Positions 1 through 8,463 of a DNA stretch of 64,000 nucleotides are shown piece by piece. How positions within the stretch are numbered: the stretch's first letter is position 1; each line of letters starts with the position of its first letter. The DNA is taken from the NCBI GenBank assembly GCA_963789005.1, contig CAWBIZ010000002.1, forward strand, positions 186,001 through 250,000. Reading direction: 5' to 3'. Made by a program: the position numbers and the translations under genes. The notes beneath the pieces are model-generated. The model did not search any database. It saw only the letters and a list, made by a program, of their open reading frames with translations, and had not been told where the DNA came from. Origin of the DNA: DASSUW01 sp963789005. GTDB lineage: Bacteria; Actinomycetota; Thermoleophilia; Solirubrobacterales; Solirubrobacteraceae.

Positions 1-859
1 CTTCAAGCACGCCGGGCTGCCGCTCGTGGCCGACGCGCGCGTGGGACTGGAGGCGCTCGGCGGCTTCACGGTCGCCGACGAGTACCGTGAGCGCGCGCGC
101 GAGCTGGCCGCCGACTGGGATGAGACGGTCGAGCGCGCCTACACGCTCGGCCACGCGCCGCTCCCCGCCCAGAGCGAGGTGATCGGCGTCGTCAACCGGG
201 TCAGCGGCCCGCGCGACGTCGTCGTGTGCGCGGCGGGGAGCATGCCCGGCGACCTGCACAAGCTGTGGCGCACGCGCGACCCGAAGGGCTATCACGTCGA
301 GTACGGCTTCTCGTGCATGGGCTACGAGATCGCCGGCGGCCTGGGCGTGAAGCTGGCCGACCGCGACCGCGAGGTGTTCGTGATGGTCGGCGACGGGTCG
401 TTCCTGATGATGGCCCAGGAGATCGTCACCGCCGTCGCGGAGCGCCTCAAGCTCACGATCGTGCTCGTGCAGAACCACGGCTACGCGTCGATCGGTGCGC
501 TGTCGGAGAGCGTCGGCTCGCAGCGCTTCGGCACCCGCTACCGATACCCGGGCACAGACGAGATCCTGCCCGTCGACCTCGGGCTCAGCGCAGCCGGGCT
601 CGGCGCCCGCGTGATCGATGCCACGACGATCGAGGAGTTCGAGGCGGCGCTGCGCGAGGCGGTCGCCGCTGACGTGACGACCGTGGTGCAGGTGCAGACC
701 GACCCGCTCGCCGGAGCCCCGAGCTCCGAGTCCTGGTGGGACGTGCCCGTCTCCGAGGTCTCGGAGCTCGAAACGACGCAGGCGGCGCGTGCCGCCTACG
801 AGCAGGACAAGCGGCAGCAGCAGAACTACCTGGGATCCCGACAGAAGGTGACGCCGTGA
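1..859 (+). CDS. iolD: 3D-(3,5/4)-trihydroxycyclohexane-1,2-dione hydrolase, C-terminal part (gene enters from left edge)
   Basis: ThDP-dependent ring-opening hydrolase of myo-inositol catabolism. The frame is open from base 2, so the 5' half of the gene lies outside the window. About 285 codons remain of a protein normally around 620-640 residues. The surviving part is the ThDP-binding C-terminal domain: a GDGSF motif, then about 30 residues later NHGY, followed by the IGALSESVGSQRFGT block that I associate with IolD rather than acetolactate synthase. The GTG at base 26 is an internal valine. The stop overlaps the iolA start (GTGA), so the two are translationally coupled. Identification rests on motif and neighbourhood together. 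Confidence 0.9.
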   Translation, partial: FKHAGLPLVADARVGLEALGGFTVADEYRERARELAADWDETVERAYTLGHAPLPAQSEVIGVVNRVSGPRDVVVCAAGSMPGDLHKLWRTRDPKGYHVEYGFSCMGYEIAGGLGVKLADRDREVFVMVGDGSFLMMAQEIVTAVAERLKLTIVLVQNHGYASIGALSESVGSQRFGTRYRYPGTDEILPVDLGLSAAGLGARVIDATTIEEFEAALREAVAADVTTVVQVQTDPLAGAPSSESWWDVPVSEVSELETTQAARAAYEQDKRQQQNYLGSRQKVTP

Positions 860-2370
860 GCACGACGACGACGAGGACGATCCAGCACCGCATCGGCGGT
901 GCCGAGACGCCGGGCAGCTCCCGCCGCACGGCGCCCGTGTACGACCCGGCGACGGGCGAGCAGCAGGCCGAGGTGGTCCTCGCCGAGCGCGAGGACGTCG
1001 ACCGCGCGGTACAGGCAGCCGCGACCGCGTTCGAGTCGTGGGGCGACGTCTCGCTCACGCGGCGCGCGCGCGTGATGTTCGCGTTCCGCAACCTGGTCGA
1101 AAAGCACGTCGACGACCTCGCGCGGATCATCGCCTCCGAGCACGGCAAGGTGGTCGACGACGCCAAGGGCGAGGTCATCCGCGGGCTCGAGGTCGTCGAG
1201 TACGCGTGCGGGCTGCCGCAGCTGCTCAAGGGCGAGTACTCCGACCAGGTGTCGACCGACATCGACGCGTACTCGTTCCGGCAGCCGCTGGGCGTGTGCG
1301 CGGGGATCACGCCGTTCAACTTCCCGGCCATGGTCCCGATGTGGATGCACCCGATGGCGATCGCGTGCGGCAACACGTTCGTGCTCAAGCCGTCCGAGCG
1401 CGACCCCTCGGCCTCCAACCTCGTCGCCGAGCTGTACGCCGAGGCCGGCCTCCCCGACGGCGTCTTCAACGTCGTGCACGGCGACAAGGTGGCGGTCGAC
1501 GCGCTGCTCGAGCACCCCGACGTCGCGGCCGTCTCGTTCGTCGGCTCGACCCCGATCGCCAAGTACGTCTACGAGACCGGGATCGCCCACGGCAAGCGCG
1601 TCCAGGCGCTCGGCGGCGCGAAGAACCACGCCGTCGTGATGCCCGACGCCGATCTCGACTTCGCGGCCAACCACCTGACCGCCGCCGGCTTCGGCTCGGC
1701 CGGCCAGCGCTGCATGGCGATCGCCGTGACCGTGGCGGTCGGCGACGCCGCCGACCCGCTGATCGAGCGGCTCGAGCGCAAGGCGCGCGAGATCAAGGTC
1801 GGGCCCGGGCTGGAGCCCGGCTCGGACATGGGCCCGGTCGTGACCTCGCAGGCGCGCGAGCGGATCCTCGGCTACATCGGCCAGGGCGTCGAGGCGGGCG
1901 CCGATGCGGTCGTCGACGGCCGCGAGCTGGAGATGGACGGCGACGGCTTCTGGGTCGGCCCGACGCTGTTCGACAACGTCACCGCCGACATGGCGATCTA
2001 CCGCGACGAGATCTTCGGGCCGGTGCTGGGGGTCGTCCGCGTGCCCGACCTCGAGGCCGCGATCGAGCTCATCAACGCCAACCCGTACGCCAACGGCACC
2101 GCGATCTTCACCGGCTCCGGGCAGGCGGCGCGGATCTTCAAGCGCAAGGTCAAGGTGGGGATGATCGGCATCAACATCCCGATCCCGGTCCCGATGGCCT
2201 TCTACTCGTTCGGCGGCTGGAAGGACTCGCTGTTCGGCGACCACCACATCCACGGGCCCGAGGGGATCCGTTTCTACACCCGCGGGAAGGCGATCACCAG
2301 CCGCTGGCCCGAGGAGGCGCAGGACGCCGCCCACCACCGCGGCCACATGCACTTCCCGACCGCGGTCTGA
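856..2370 (+). CDS. iolA: CoA-acylating methylmalonate-semialdehyde / malonate-semialdehyde dehydrogenase
   Basis: A 504-aa NAD-dependent aldehyde dehydrogenase that converts malonic or methylmalonic semialdehyde to acetyl- or propionyl-CoA, the last step of inositol catabolism and part of valine degradation. It has the family signatures ITPFNFPAMVPMWM, the cofactor-binding LKPSERDPSA and catalytic Cys286 in GSAGQRCMA. Length matches MmsA/IolA (about 500 aa). I chose the GTG overlapping the iolD stop because the protein then begins just before the conserved N-terminal strand; a GTG further upstream would run through iolD. iolG follows after 3 nt. Confidence 0.93.
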   Translation: MSTTTTRTIQHRIGGAETPGSSRRTAPVYDPATGEQQAEVVLAEREDVDRAVQAAATAFESWGDVSLTRRARVMFAFRNLVEKHVDDLARIIASEHGKVVDDAKGEVIRGLEVVEYACGLPQLLKGEYSDQVSTDIDAYSFRQPLGVCAGITPFNFPAMVPMWMHPMAIACGNTFVLKPSERDPSASNLVAELYAEAGLPDGVFNVVHGDKVAVDALLEHPDVAAVSFVGSTPIAKYVYETGIAHGKRVQALGGAKNHAVVMPDADLDFAANHLTAAGFGSAGQRCMAIAVTVAVGDAADPLIERLERKAREIKVGPGLEPGSDMGPVVTSQARERILGYIGQGVEAGADAVVDGRELEMDGDGFWVGPTLFDNVTADMAIYRDEIFGPVLGVVRVPDLEAAIELINANPYANGTAIFTGSGQAARIFKRKVKVGMIGINIPIPVPMAFYSFGGWKDSLFGDHHIHGPEGIRFYTRGKAITSRWPEEAQDAAHHRGHMHFPTAV

Positions 2371-2373
2371 GCC

Positions 2374-3408
2374 ATGGGCGTGCGCGTCGGGGTCATCGGG
2401 GCGGGGCTGATGGGGAGCACCCACGTGCGGCTGCTGAGCGCGTACGTGTCCGGCGCGGAGGTCGCCGCGGTGTCGGACGCCCTGCCGAGCCAGGCCGAGC
2501 GCGTCGCCGGCGAGTGCGGGGTGCCGGTCGTGCACGCCGATCCCGGCGAGTTGATCCGCGACGCGGCGGTCGACGCCGTGCTCGTCGCCTCGCCCGCCGC
2601 CACCCACGCGGGCTTCGTGCGCGCGTGCCTGGACGCCGGCAAGCCGGTGCTGTGCGAGAAGCCGCTCGCGGCGACCGCCGATGCCTGCCGGGAGGTGGTC
2701 GACGCCGAGGTCGCCGGCGGTCGGCGGCTCGTCCAGGTCGGCTTCATGCGGCGCTACGACCCGGGCTACGCTGACCTCAAGCTGCGCCTCGACGCCGGCG
2801 TGGTCGGCCCGCCGCTGCTCGTGCACTGCGTGCACCGCAACGCCGCGGTCAGCGAGGGCTATACGTCGGAGATGCTCATCGTCGAGTCCGTCGTGCACGA
2901 GGTCGACGTCGTGCGCTGGCTGCTGGGTACCGAGTTCACGCGCGTGACCGTGCACGCGCCGCGGCCGACCGGGCTTGCGGCGCCGGGGGTCCGCGACCCG
3001 CAGCTCGTGGTGCTGGAGACGGAGAGCGGCGTGCTCGTCGACGTCGAGATCTTCGTCAACGCGCGCTACGGCTACGACATCCGCTGCGAGCTGGTGGGGG
3101 AGACGGGGACGCTGGCGCTCGCCACGCCCGCGACCGTGCAGGTCCGGCGCGACGGGCGGGACGCCGTCGAGGTCCCGGCCCGCTACCAGGAGCGCTTCGC
3201 GGCCGCGTATGCCGAGGAGCTGCGCGCCTGGGTCGCCTCGGTCGCCGACGGCCGGCCGACCGGCCCGTCGGCATGGGACGGCTACGCCGCCGCGGCCGTC
3301 TGCGAGGCGGGCGTGGCGTCGCTGCACGGCGGCGGCCCGGTCGACGTCACGCTCGCGTCGCGCCCGGACCTGTACGCGCGCTCCGCCGAGCTGATCGGGC
3401 AGCCGTGA
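2374..3408 (+). CDS. iolG: Gfo/Idh/MocA-family oxidoreductase, probable myo-inositol 2-dehydrogenase
   Basis: A 344-aa NAD(P)-dependent dehydrogenase expected to oxidise myo-inositol to scyllo-inosose, the entry reaction of the pathway. The N-terminal Rossmann motif is GVIGAGLMGSTH. The sugar-dehydrogenase motif CEKPL includes Lys96, and the catalytic-region H-E-V-D motif lies at 175-178, just before VVRWLLG. Length is typical. It sits between iolA and an SDR gene with tight spacing, which supports a role on inositol or a close cyclitol. The family also contains scyllo-inositol and other sugar dehydrogenases, so exact substrate is inferred from context. Confidence 0.85.
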   Translation: MGVRVGVIGAGLMGSTHVRLLSAYVSGAEVAAVSDALPSQAERVAGECGVPVVHADPGELIRDAAVDAVLVASPAATHAGFVRACLDAGKPVLCEKPLAATADACREVVDAEVAGGRRLVQVGFMRRYDPGYADLKLRLDAGVVGPPLLVHCVHRNAAVSEGYTSEMLIVESVVHEVDVVRWLLGTEFTRVTVHAPRPTGLAAPGVRDPQLVVLETESGVLVDVEIFVNARYGYDIRCELVGETGTLALATPATVQVRRDGRDAVEVPARYQERFAAAYAEELRAWVASVADGRPTGPSAWDGYAAAAVCEAGVASLHGGGPVDVTLASRPDLYARSAELIGQP

Positions 3409-4157
3409 GCGTCCTCGACGCGTTCCGGCTCGACGACCGGGTCGCCGTCGTGACCGGCGGCAACCGCGGCATCGGCTACGCGCTCGCCCGCGCGCTGACC
3501 GAGGCCGGCGCGCGCGTGGCGATCGCGGCGCGCGACGAGCAGCGCACCGCGGTTGCGGCCGAGGAGCTTGGGGCGCTGCCCGTGCACGCCGACATCACCG
3601 ACCCCGAGGACGTGCGGGCGATGCTCGAGCGCGTCACCGACGCGCTTGGCCCGGTCGACGTGCTCGTCAACAACGCCGGCGCGTGCGTCCACCGCCCCGC
3701 ACTCGAGGTGACCGACGAGGAGTGGCGGCAGGTCTGGGCGGTCAACGTCGACGGGCTCTGGCATTGCAGCCGGATCGTGGGCGCCCAGATGGTCGAGCGC
3801 CGCCGCGGCGTGATCGTCAACGTCGGCTCGATCTCGGCGATGATCGTCAACCGCCCGCAGATGCAGCCGGCGTACAACGCCTCCAAGGCCGCGGTGCACC
3901 AGCTCACGAAGTCGCTGGCCGCCGAGTGGGCGCCGTTCGGCGTGCGGGTCAACGCGCTGGCTCCCGGCTACGTGAAGACCGACATGGCGCCGGTCGACGA
4001 CCCGCGCTTCCAGCGCTACTGGATCGACGACCCGCCGATGCAGCGGTTCGCCGAGCCGGAGGAGCTCGGCCCGTCGCTCGTGTACCTGGCGAGCGACGCC
4101 TCGAGCTTCACCACCGGCTCGGTGCTCGTGACCGACGGCGGCTACACGCTCTGGTAG
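3405..4157 (+). CDS. SDR-family NAD(P)-dependent oxidoreductase
   Basis: A 250-aa classical short-chain dehydrogenase. Visible are the cofactor motif TGGNRGIG (17-24), the structural NNAG motif and the catalytic triad Ser144, Tyr157, Lys161 (YNASK). The C-terminal part carries the usual VNALAPGYVKTDM loop. I chose the GTG overlapping the iolG stop (GTGA). As the last gene of the iol operon it probably acts on a cyclitol or sugar acid, but the substrate cannot be read from sequence. Its last 16 nt overlap the 3' end of the convergent transporter gene. Confidence 0.85.
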   Translation: MSVLDAFRLDDRVAVVTGGNRGIGYALARALTEAGARVAIAARDEQRTAVAAEELGALPVHADITDPEDVRAMLERVTDALGPVDVLVNNAGACVHRPALEVTDEEWRQVWAVNVDGLWHCSRIVGAQMVERRRGVIVNVGSISAMIVNRPQMQPAYNASKAAVHQLTKSLAAEWAPFGVRVNALAPGYVKTDMAPVDDPRFQRYWIDDPPMQRFAEPEELGPSLVYLASDASSFTTGSVLVTDGGYTLW

Positions 4158-5887
4158 CGGTTCCGGCCCGCGCGCTTCGCGTGGCCGGACTCGATCGCCT
4201 CGCGCAGCGCGGCGCCGAAGCGGCCCGGTCCCCAGAAGCGGGCGCCGACGGCCCGCGCCAGCTCGCGCCGCTCGATCGGCCCGCGGTCGGCCAGGATCCG
4301 CTCGATCGCCTCGACCTCGCGGCGCAGGTCGGCCGCCGGCACGCTCTGCGAGACCCACATGCCCGGCGACGAGTGCGCGGTCCCCGGCCCGGTCCGGCGA
4401 CGCCGCCGGGCGGGACGCGGCTGCTCCTCTTCCTCTTCCTCGGCGTCCTCCGCGCTCAGCGGCTTGGCGATGCTCTCGAGGTCCTGCCCCTCGGCCTTGA
4501 TGCCGTACAGCAGCTCGGCGATCCCGCCGAGCGCCATCACCCCGGCGCCGATGAAGAACGCGATCGCCACCTGCGACTCCTCGCCGGACTCGATCATCTT
4601 GCCGAACAGGAACGGGCCGGTGATGCCGCCGATCGCGGTGCCGATCGCGTAGAAGAACGCGATCGCCAGCGCGCGCGTCTCCATCGGGAAGATCTCCGAG
4701 ACCGTCAGGTAGGCCGAGCTGGCGCCGGCCGAGGCGAGGAAGAACGTCACCAGCAGCAGCGCCATGAAGCCCCACAGGCCGAGCGTGCCCCCGACGAAGA
4801 GGATCGTGAGGACCGTGAGCACGGCGGCGGAGCCGAGGTAGCTGAGCGTGATCATCGGCTTGCGCCCGACGGTGTCGAACAGCCGCCCGAGCAGGAGCGG
4901 CCCGAGGAAGTTCGAGAACGCGAACAGCGCGATGTACAGCGGCACGCGGCCCGAGTCGAGGTCGTAGAACTCGACCAGGAACGTGCCGAGGCCGAACGTG
5001 ACGGCGTTGTAGATGAAGGCCTGGCCGACGAACAGCGCGAGGCCGAGCGCCGTGCGCCGCGGGTACGTCTTGAAGGCGGTCGAGGCGATCGTGCGGAAGG
5101 AGACGGTCTTGCGCTGGCGGACGGTGATCGCGTCGCCCGGCTCCTGCTCGAGCTTCTCGCCGGTCTCCCGCTCGACCTCCTGCTCGATGCCGCCGACGAT
5201 CCGCTCGGCCTCCTCGTCCTGGCCGTGGATGAACAGCCAGCGCGGGCTCTCGGGCACGTGGCGGCGGACGAGCAGGATCGCCACGCCGAGCACCGCGCCG
5301 AGGATGAAGGCGAGCCGCCACCCGAGGTCGGGGGCGAAGATCGACGTGTCGAGCAGGATCAGCGCGCCGAGCGCGCCGCCCGCCGCGCCGAGCCAGTACG
5401 AGCCGTTGATGATCAGGTCGACGCGGCCGCGCACGCGCGCGGGGATCAGCTCGTCGATCGCCGAGTTGATCGCCGCGTACTCGCCGCCGATGCCCGCGCC
5501 GGTGAAGAAGCGCGCGATGAAGAAGTACAGCGCCGAGCCCGCGAAGGCGGTCGCCACGGTGGCGACCAGGTAGACCAGGAGCGTGATCAGGAACAGCTTC
5601 TTGCGGCCGAAGCGATCGGTCAGCTGCCCGAAGAACAGCGCGCCCACGCACGCGCCCGCGACGTAGATCGAGCCGGCGGTGAGCACCTGGCTCTGGCTCA
5701 GTACGAGCCCGCTGTCCTCCTCGGTCAGCCGCGCGGCGATCGAGCCGACGATCGTCACCTCGAGGCCGTCGAGGATCCAGACGGTCCCGAGGCCGATGAT
5801 CACCAGCCAGTGGAATCTCGACCACGGGAGACGGTCGAGCCGGGCCGGGATGCGCGTCTCGATCGTCTGCAGCTCTCCGGACGCCAC
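4142..5887 (-). CDS. MFS sugar-porter transporter with extra C-terminal soluble domain
   Basis: A 581-aa protein with GTG start. Residues about 20-490 form a 12-helix major facilitator of the sugar-porter type, with TDRFGRKK after helix 2, PESPRW after helix 6 and GRLFDTVGRKP in the second half. The neighbouring iol operon suggests myo-inositol or a related cyclitol as substrate; this is inference. A cytoplasmic tail follows: an acidic run of six glutamates, a basic stretch, then about 70 residues (510-581) predicted as helix-turn-helix plus wing, ending RAGRNRYQSV. That appendage is not part of the transporter family. The gene converges on and overlaps the SDR gene by 16 nt, and begins 23 nt after the cupredoxin stop. 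Confidence 0.85.
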   Translation of the reverse strand: MASGELQTIETRIPARLDRLPWSRFHWLVIIGLGTVWILDGLEVTIVGSIAARLTEEDSGLVLSQSQVLTAGSIYVAGACVGALFFGQLTDRFGRKKLFLITLLVYLVATVATAFAGSALYFFIARFFTGAGIGGEYAAINSAIDELIPARVRGRVDLIINGSYWLGAAGGALGALILLDTSIFAPDLGWRLAFILGAVLGVAILLVRRHVPESPRWLFIHGQDEEAERIVGGIEQEVERETGEKLEQEPGDAITVRQRKTVSFRTIASTAFKTYPRRTALGLALFVGQAFIYNAVTFGLGTFLVEFYDLDSGRVPLYIALFAFSNFLGPLLLGRLFDTVGRKPMITLSYLGSAAVLTVLTILFVGGTLGLWGFMALLLVTFFLASAGASSAYLTVSEIFPMETRALAIAFFYAIGTAIGGITGPFLFGKMIESGEESQVAIAFFIGAGVMALGGIAELLYGIKAEGQDLESIAKPLSAEDAEEEEEEQPRPARRRRRTGPGTAHSSPGMWVSQSVPAADLRREVEAIERILADRGPIERRELARAVGARFWGPGRFGAALREAIESGHAKRAGRNRYQSV

Positions 5888-5910
5888 GATCGGGCGCTAC
5901 CCGCGCGCGG

Positions 5911-6540
5911 CTAGCGGTACACGCGAAGTGGGCGGCGAACGATGCGCGAGGGGTTGCCGCCGAAGTCACGCGCGCGCAGCGCGACCGCGTAGCGCCCGGG
6001 CGCCAGGCCGCGCACGCGCAGCGCGCCCCGGCGGCCACGCGCGGCGCGCCGCCAGACGAGACGGCCACCGCGCTTGACGCGCACGACCGTGCGGGCGCGC
6101 TCGGACACGCGGTACCGGATCCGTGCCCCGCCGGGCCTGCGGCGCAGCCGCACGCGCTCGAACGCCGGCGGCCGGGCGTCGACGCCCGGCGCCGGCGAGC
6201 CGTTCTCGAGCGGCCCGCCGCCCGGCTCGGGCTCAGGGGTCGCGGCGCCGACCTTCACGAGCCCGTTCATCGTGAAGGAGTGCGACTGGCAGACGAAGCG
6301 GTAGGTGCCCACAGCCGTGAACGTGAACGTCGCGGGCTGGGAGTCGAACGGCGTCCGGAAGCTCCAGTTGGTGCCGGTCGACGCCACGTTGTGCGCCAGC
6401 GACGTACCCTCGAAGCGCCACGTCACGCTGTCGCCGACCTCGATCTCGACGGTCGACGGCGACCACCGCTGCGGCAGGTCGTTGGCGCGCACGTCGACGT
6501 TCGCGGGAACGAGCGCGAGCGCCGCCAGCAGCAGACTCAC
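5911..6540 (-). CDS. Secreted cupredoxin-domain protein (plastocyanin-like type 1 copper)
   Basis: A 209-aa protein. A short hydrophobic N-terminus looks like a minimal signal sequence. Residues about 20-100 form a cupredoxin fold with type 1 copper ligands: His in SLAHN, then Cys and His in VCQSH, and Met in FTMNG. A proline/glycine linker leads to a very Arg-rich beta domain (130-209), possibly for polyanion or cell-surface attachment. The GTG start overlaps the stop of the multicopper oxidase, so the two are co-translated, and the cupredoxin is a natural electron-donor candidate for it. Confidence 0.8.
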   Translation of the reverse strand: MSLLLAALALVPANVDVRANDLPQRWSPSTVEIEVGDSVTWRFEGTSLAHNVASTGTNWSFRTPFDSQPATFTFTAVGTYRFVCQSHSFTMNGLVKVGAATPEPEPGGGPLENGSPAPGVDARPPAFERVRLRRRPGGARIRYRVSERARTVVRVKRGGRLVWRRAARGRRGALRVRGLAPGRYAVALRARDFGGNPSRIVRRPLRVYR

Positions 6541-8003
6541 CGCCCGACCTCCATCTGCAGCATCATCCCGAAGTCGCCGTGCTCGAGCGCGTGGCAGTGG
6601 AACACGTAGCGGCCGGGGTAGGGCGCGAAGTGCGGCTGGACGGTGACCGACTCGCCGGGCCGGACGGCGACCGTGTCCTTCCAGCCGCGCTCGGCCGCCG
6701 GCACCGCCCCGGAGCTGCGCGCGAGCACGCGGAACAGGAAGCCGTGGGTGTGCATGGGGTGCAGCCGCGTCGAGCTGTTGGCGAACGTCCAGCGCTCCGA
6801 CGTGCCGAGCCGCGGCCGCACGTCGATGCGGTTCATGTCGAACGAGCGCCCGCCGATCTGCCAGGCGATGCCGGTGCCGGTCGCCAGCGTGAGCTCGAAG
6901 CGCCGGTCGACGGCGGGCGCCGGCAGCGCGCCGAGCTCCCGCAGCCGGGCCGGCACGCGCGCCTCCTCGGCACCGCCGCCGCGCTCGACGTCGAAGCGCA
7001 TGACCGCGACCGTCCCGCGGCGCCCGAGCTCGTTCTGCAGCACGAGCTCGGTCCCGGCGGCGTAGTCGCGGAAGTCGACCAGGACGTCGATGCGCTCGCC
7101 GGGCACCAGCGTGATCGCGCGCCGCTTCAGCGGCCGCTCCAGCAGCCCGCCGTCGCTCGCGATCTGGATCATCGGCCGCCGCCCGCCCAGCACGAGCCGG
7201 TACTCGCGGGCGTTCGAGGCGTTCAGCAGCCGCAGCCGGTACAGCCGCCGCCGCACGCGCATCCGCGGCGCGACCGCGCCGTTGACGAGGATGGTGTCGC
7301 CGAGGAAGCCGGGCTCGGGGCTGGACGCGTAGCGCAGCGAGCCGTCGCGGCTGAAGGCGCGGTCCTGGATCATCAGCGGCACGTCGAAGGCGCCGCGCGG
7401 CAGCTCCAGCTCCTCCTCGAGGCGGTCCTCGAGGACGTAGAACCCGGCGAGGCCGCGCTGCACCGAGCGCGCCGTGCGGCCGTGGGCGTGATCGTGGTAC
7501 CAGAGCGTGGCCGCGGGCTGGCGGTTGGGATAGCGGTAGGTCTTCACCGTGCCGGGCGCGATCAGGTCCATCGGGTGGCCGTCGTGCGCCGCCGGCACGG
7601 CGCCGCCGTGCAGGTGCACGTTGACCGGCACGGTGAGCGCGTTGCGCTGTCGGACGACGACCTCGCGCCCGCGGCGGGCGCGGATCGTGGGGCCCGGGAA
7701 GCGGCCGTCGTAGCCGAGGATCGGCGTCTCGTAGCCGCGCAGGATCTCCGCGTCGGCGCGCCGGATCGTGAGGTCGTAGACGTCGCGCGTGCGCGTACGG
7801 CGCGTCGGCCGCAGCTCGGGGATCAGCGGAAGCTCGGCGCGGAACGGCCGGAACGGCGCCTTGTCACGCGCGCGCAGCGCCGCCGAGGTCACGGTGCGCG
7901 GGCTCTGGCTCGCGGCGGTCACCCCGCCGACCGAGCACAGCAGCGCCAGCGAGCTCATCTGGCGCAGGGCATCCCGCCGTGTGATCTCTTCCCGTCGCGT
8001 CAT
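6537..8003 (-). CDS. TAT-exported multicopper oxidase (laccase / CueO / CotA-like)
   Basis: A 488-aa multicopper oxidase. The N-terminus carries a twin-arginine-like motif (TRRDALRQM) followed by a hydrophobic segment, so folded export is likely. All four copper-ligand segments are present: HLHGG (130-134), WYHDHAHG (about 168-175), HPMHTHG (415-421) and HCHALEHGDFGMM (469-481) with the type 1 Cys and Met. This predicts a trinuclear cluster plus a T1 site oxidising phenols, bilirubin-like compounds, Cu(I) or Mn(II); substrate is undecided. First gene of a minus-strand unit with the cupredoxin. Confidence 0.88.
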   Translation of the reverse strand: MTRREEITRRDALRQMSSLALLCSVGGVTAASQSPRTVTSAALRARDKAPFRPFRAELPLIPELRPTRRTRTRDVYDLTIRRADAEILRGYETPILGYDGRFPGPTIRARRGREVVVRQRNALTVPVNVHLHGGAVPAAHDGHPMDLIAPGTVKTYRYPNRQPAATLWYHDHAHGRTARSVQRGLAGFYVLEDRLEEELELPRGAFDVPLMIQDRAFSRDGSLRYASSPEPGFLGDTILVNGAVAPRMRVRRRLYRLRLLNASNAREYRLVLGGRRPMIQIASDGGLLERPLKRRAITLVPGERIDVLVDFRDYAAGTELVLQNELGRRGTVAVMRFDVERGGGAEEARVPARLRELGALPAPAVDRRFELTLATGTGIAWQIGGRSFDMNRIDVRPRLGTSERWTFANSSTRLHPMHTHGFLFRVLARSSGAVPAAERGWKDTVAVRPGESVTVQPHFAPYPGRYVFHCHALEHGDFGMMLQMEVGR

Positions 8004-8042
8004 CGCAGTCCGCCGGCCGTGGCGGCGCGAGCAGTCTAAGGG

Positions 8043-8315
8043 CTACGCGACAGGGGCGACCGGGCCACAGGCCTCGAGGTCGCGAATCAGGTCGTCGGCG
8101 CGCTCGGCCGTCCAGCGCTCGCTGGCGACGAGATGCGCCGTCAGCGCCTCGACGTCGGCCAGGGCAGGCCGGGCCTCGTCGAGCTCGGCGGCGAAGATCA
8201 GGGTGTCCGCGGCCTCGCGGATGCGCTCTTCCTCGGCGGGCTGCAGCTTGGCGGGCCCGATGTCCTCGAGGGTCTTGACGACGCGTCCGTAGGCCTGGGT
8301 GCGGTCTGAGGTCAT
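8043..8315 (-). CDS. Small hypothetical protein, 90 aa
   Basis: Not a family I recognise. I chose the ATG at 8315 because upstream codons in frame read as non-coding spacer, while the 90 residues after it have a normal acidic, helical composition. A short AGAGAG precedes the ATG closely. No signal peptide, membrane segment or cysteine-metal motif; the only Cys is near the C-terminus. It is divergent from the PspC/LiaF-like gene, with 148 bp between the two starts that must hold both promoters. It lies 39 nt upstream of the oxidase gene on the same strand and could be cotranscribed with it. Confidence 0.6.
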   Translation of the reverse strand: MTSDRTQAYGRVVKTLEDIGPAKLQPAEEERIREAADTLIFAAELDEARPALADVEALTAHLVASERWTAERADDLIRDLEACGPVAPVA

Positions 8316-8463
8316 CTCTCTGGTCACAGTGATCGTCAGGATAGGAGCCGCCTGTAGCGACTTCGCGCCGCAAGCCGTGACGTCGCGCACATAGGGATCA
8401 ATCCGGGTGCTCTGAGGGTCATTCCCAATAGGAACTCGGGCGCCGTCCCGGCACGCTGCTCCT

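Noticed and set aside
826..3327. 833-codon open frame on the minus strand across iolA and iolG
   Set aside because: It is the antisense shadow of GC-rich coding DNA; composition is Arg/Asp/His-rich with no recognisable motif, while the plus strand has complete enzyme signatures.
3683..5914. 743-codon plus-strand frame over the transporter gene
   Set aside because: Low-complexity Glu/Arg/Asp-rich product typical of an antisense frame; the minus strand encodes a clear MFS protein.
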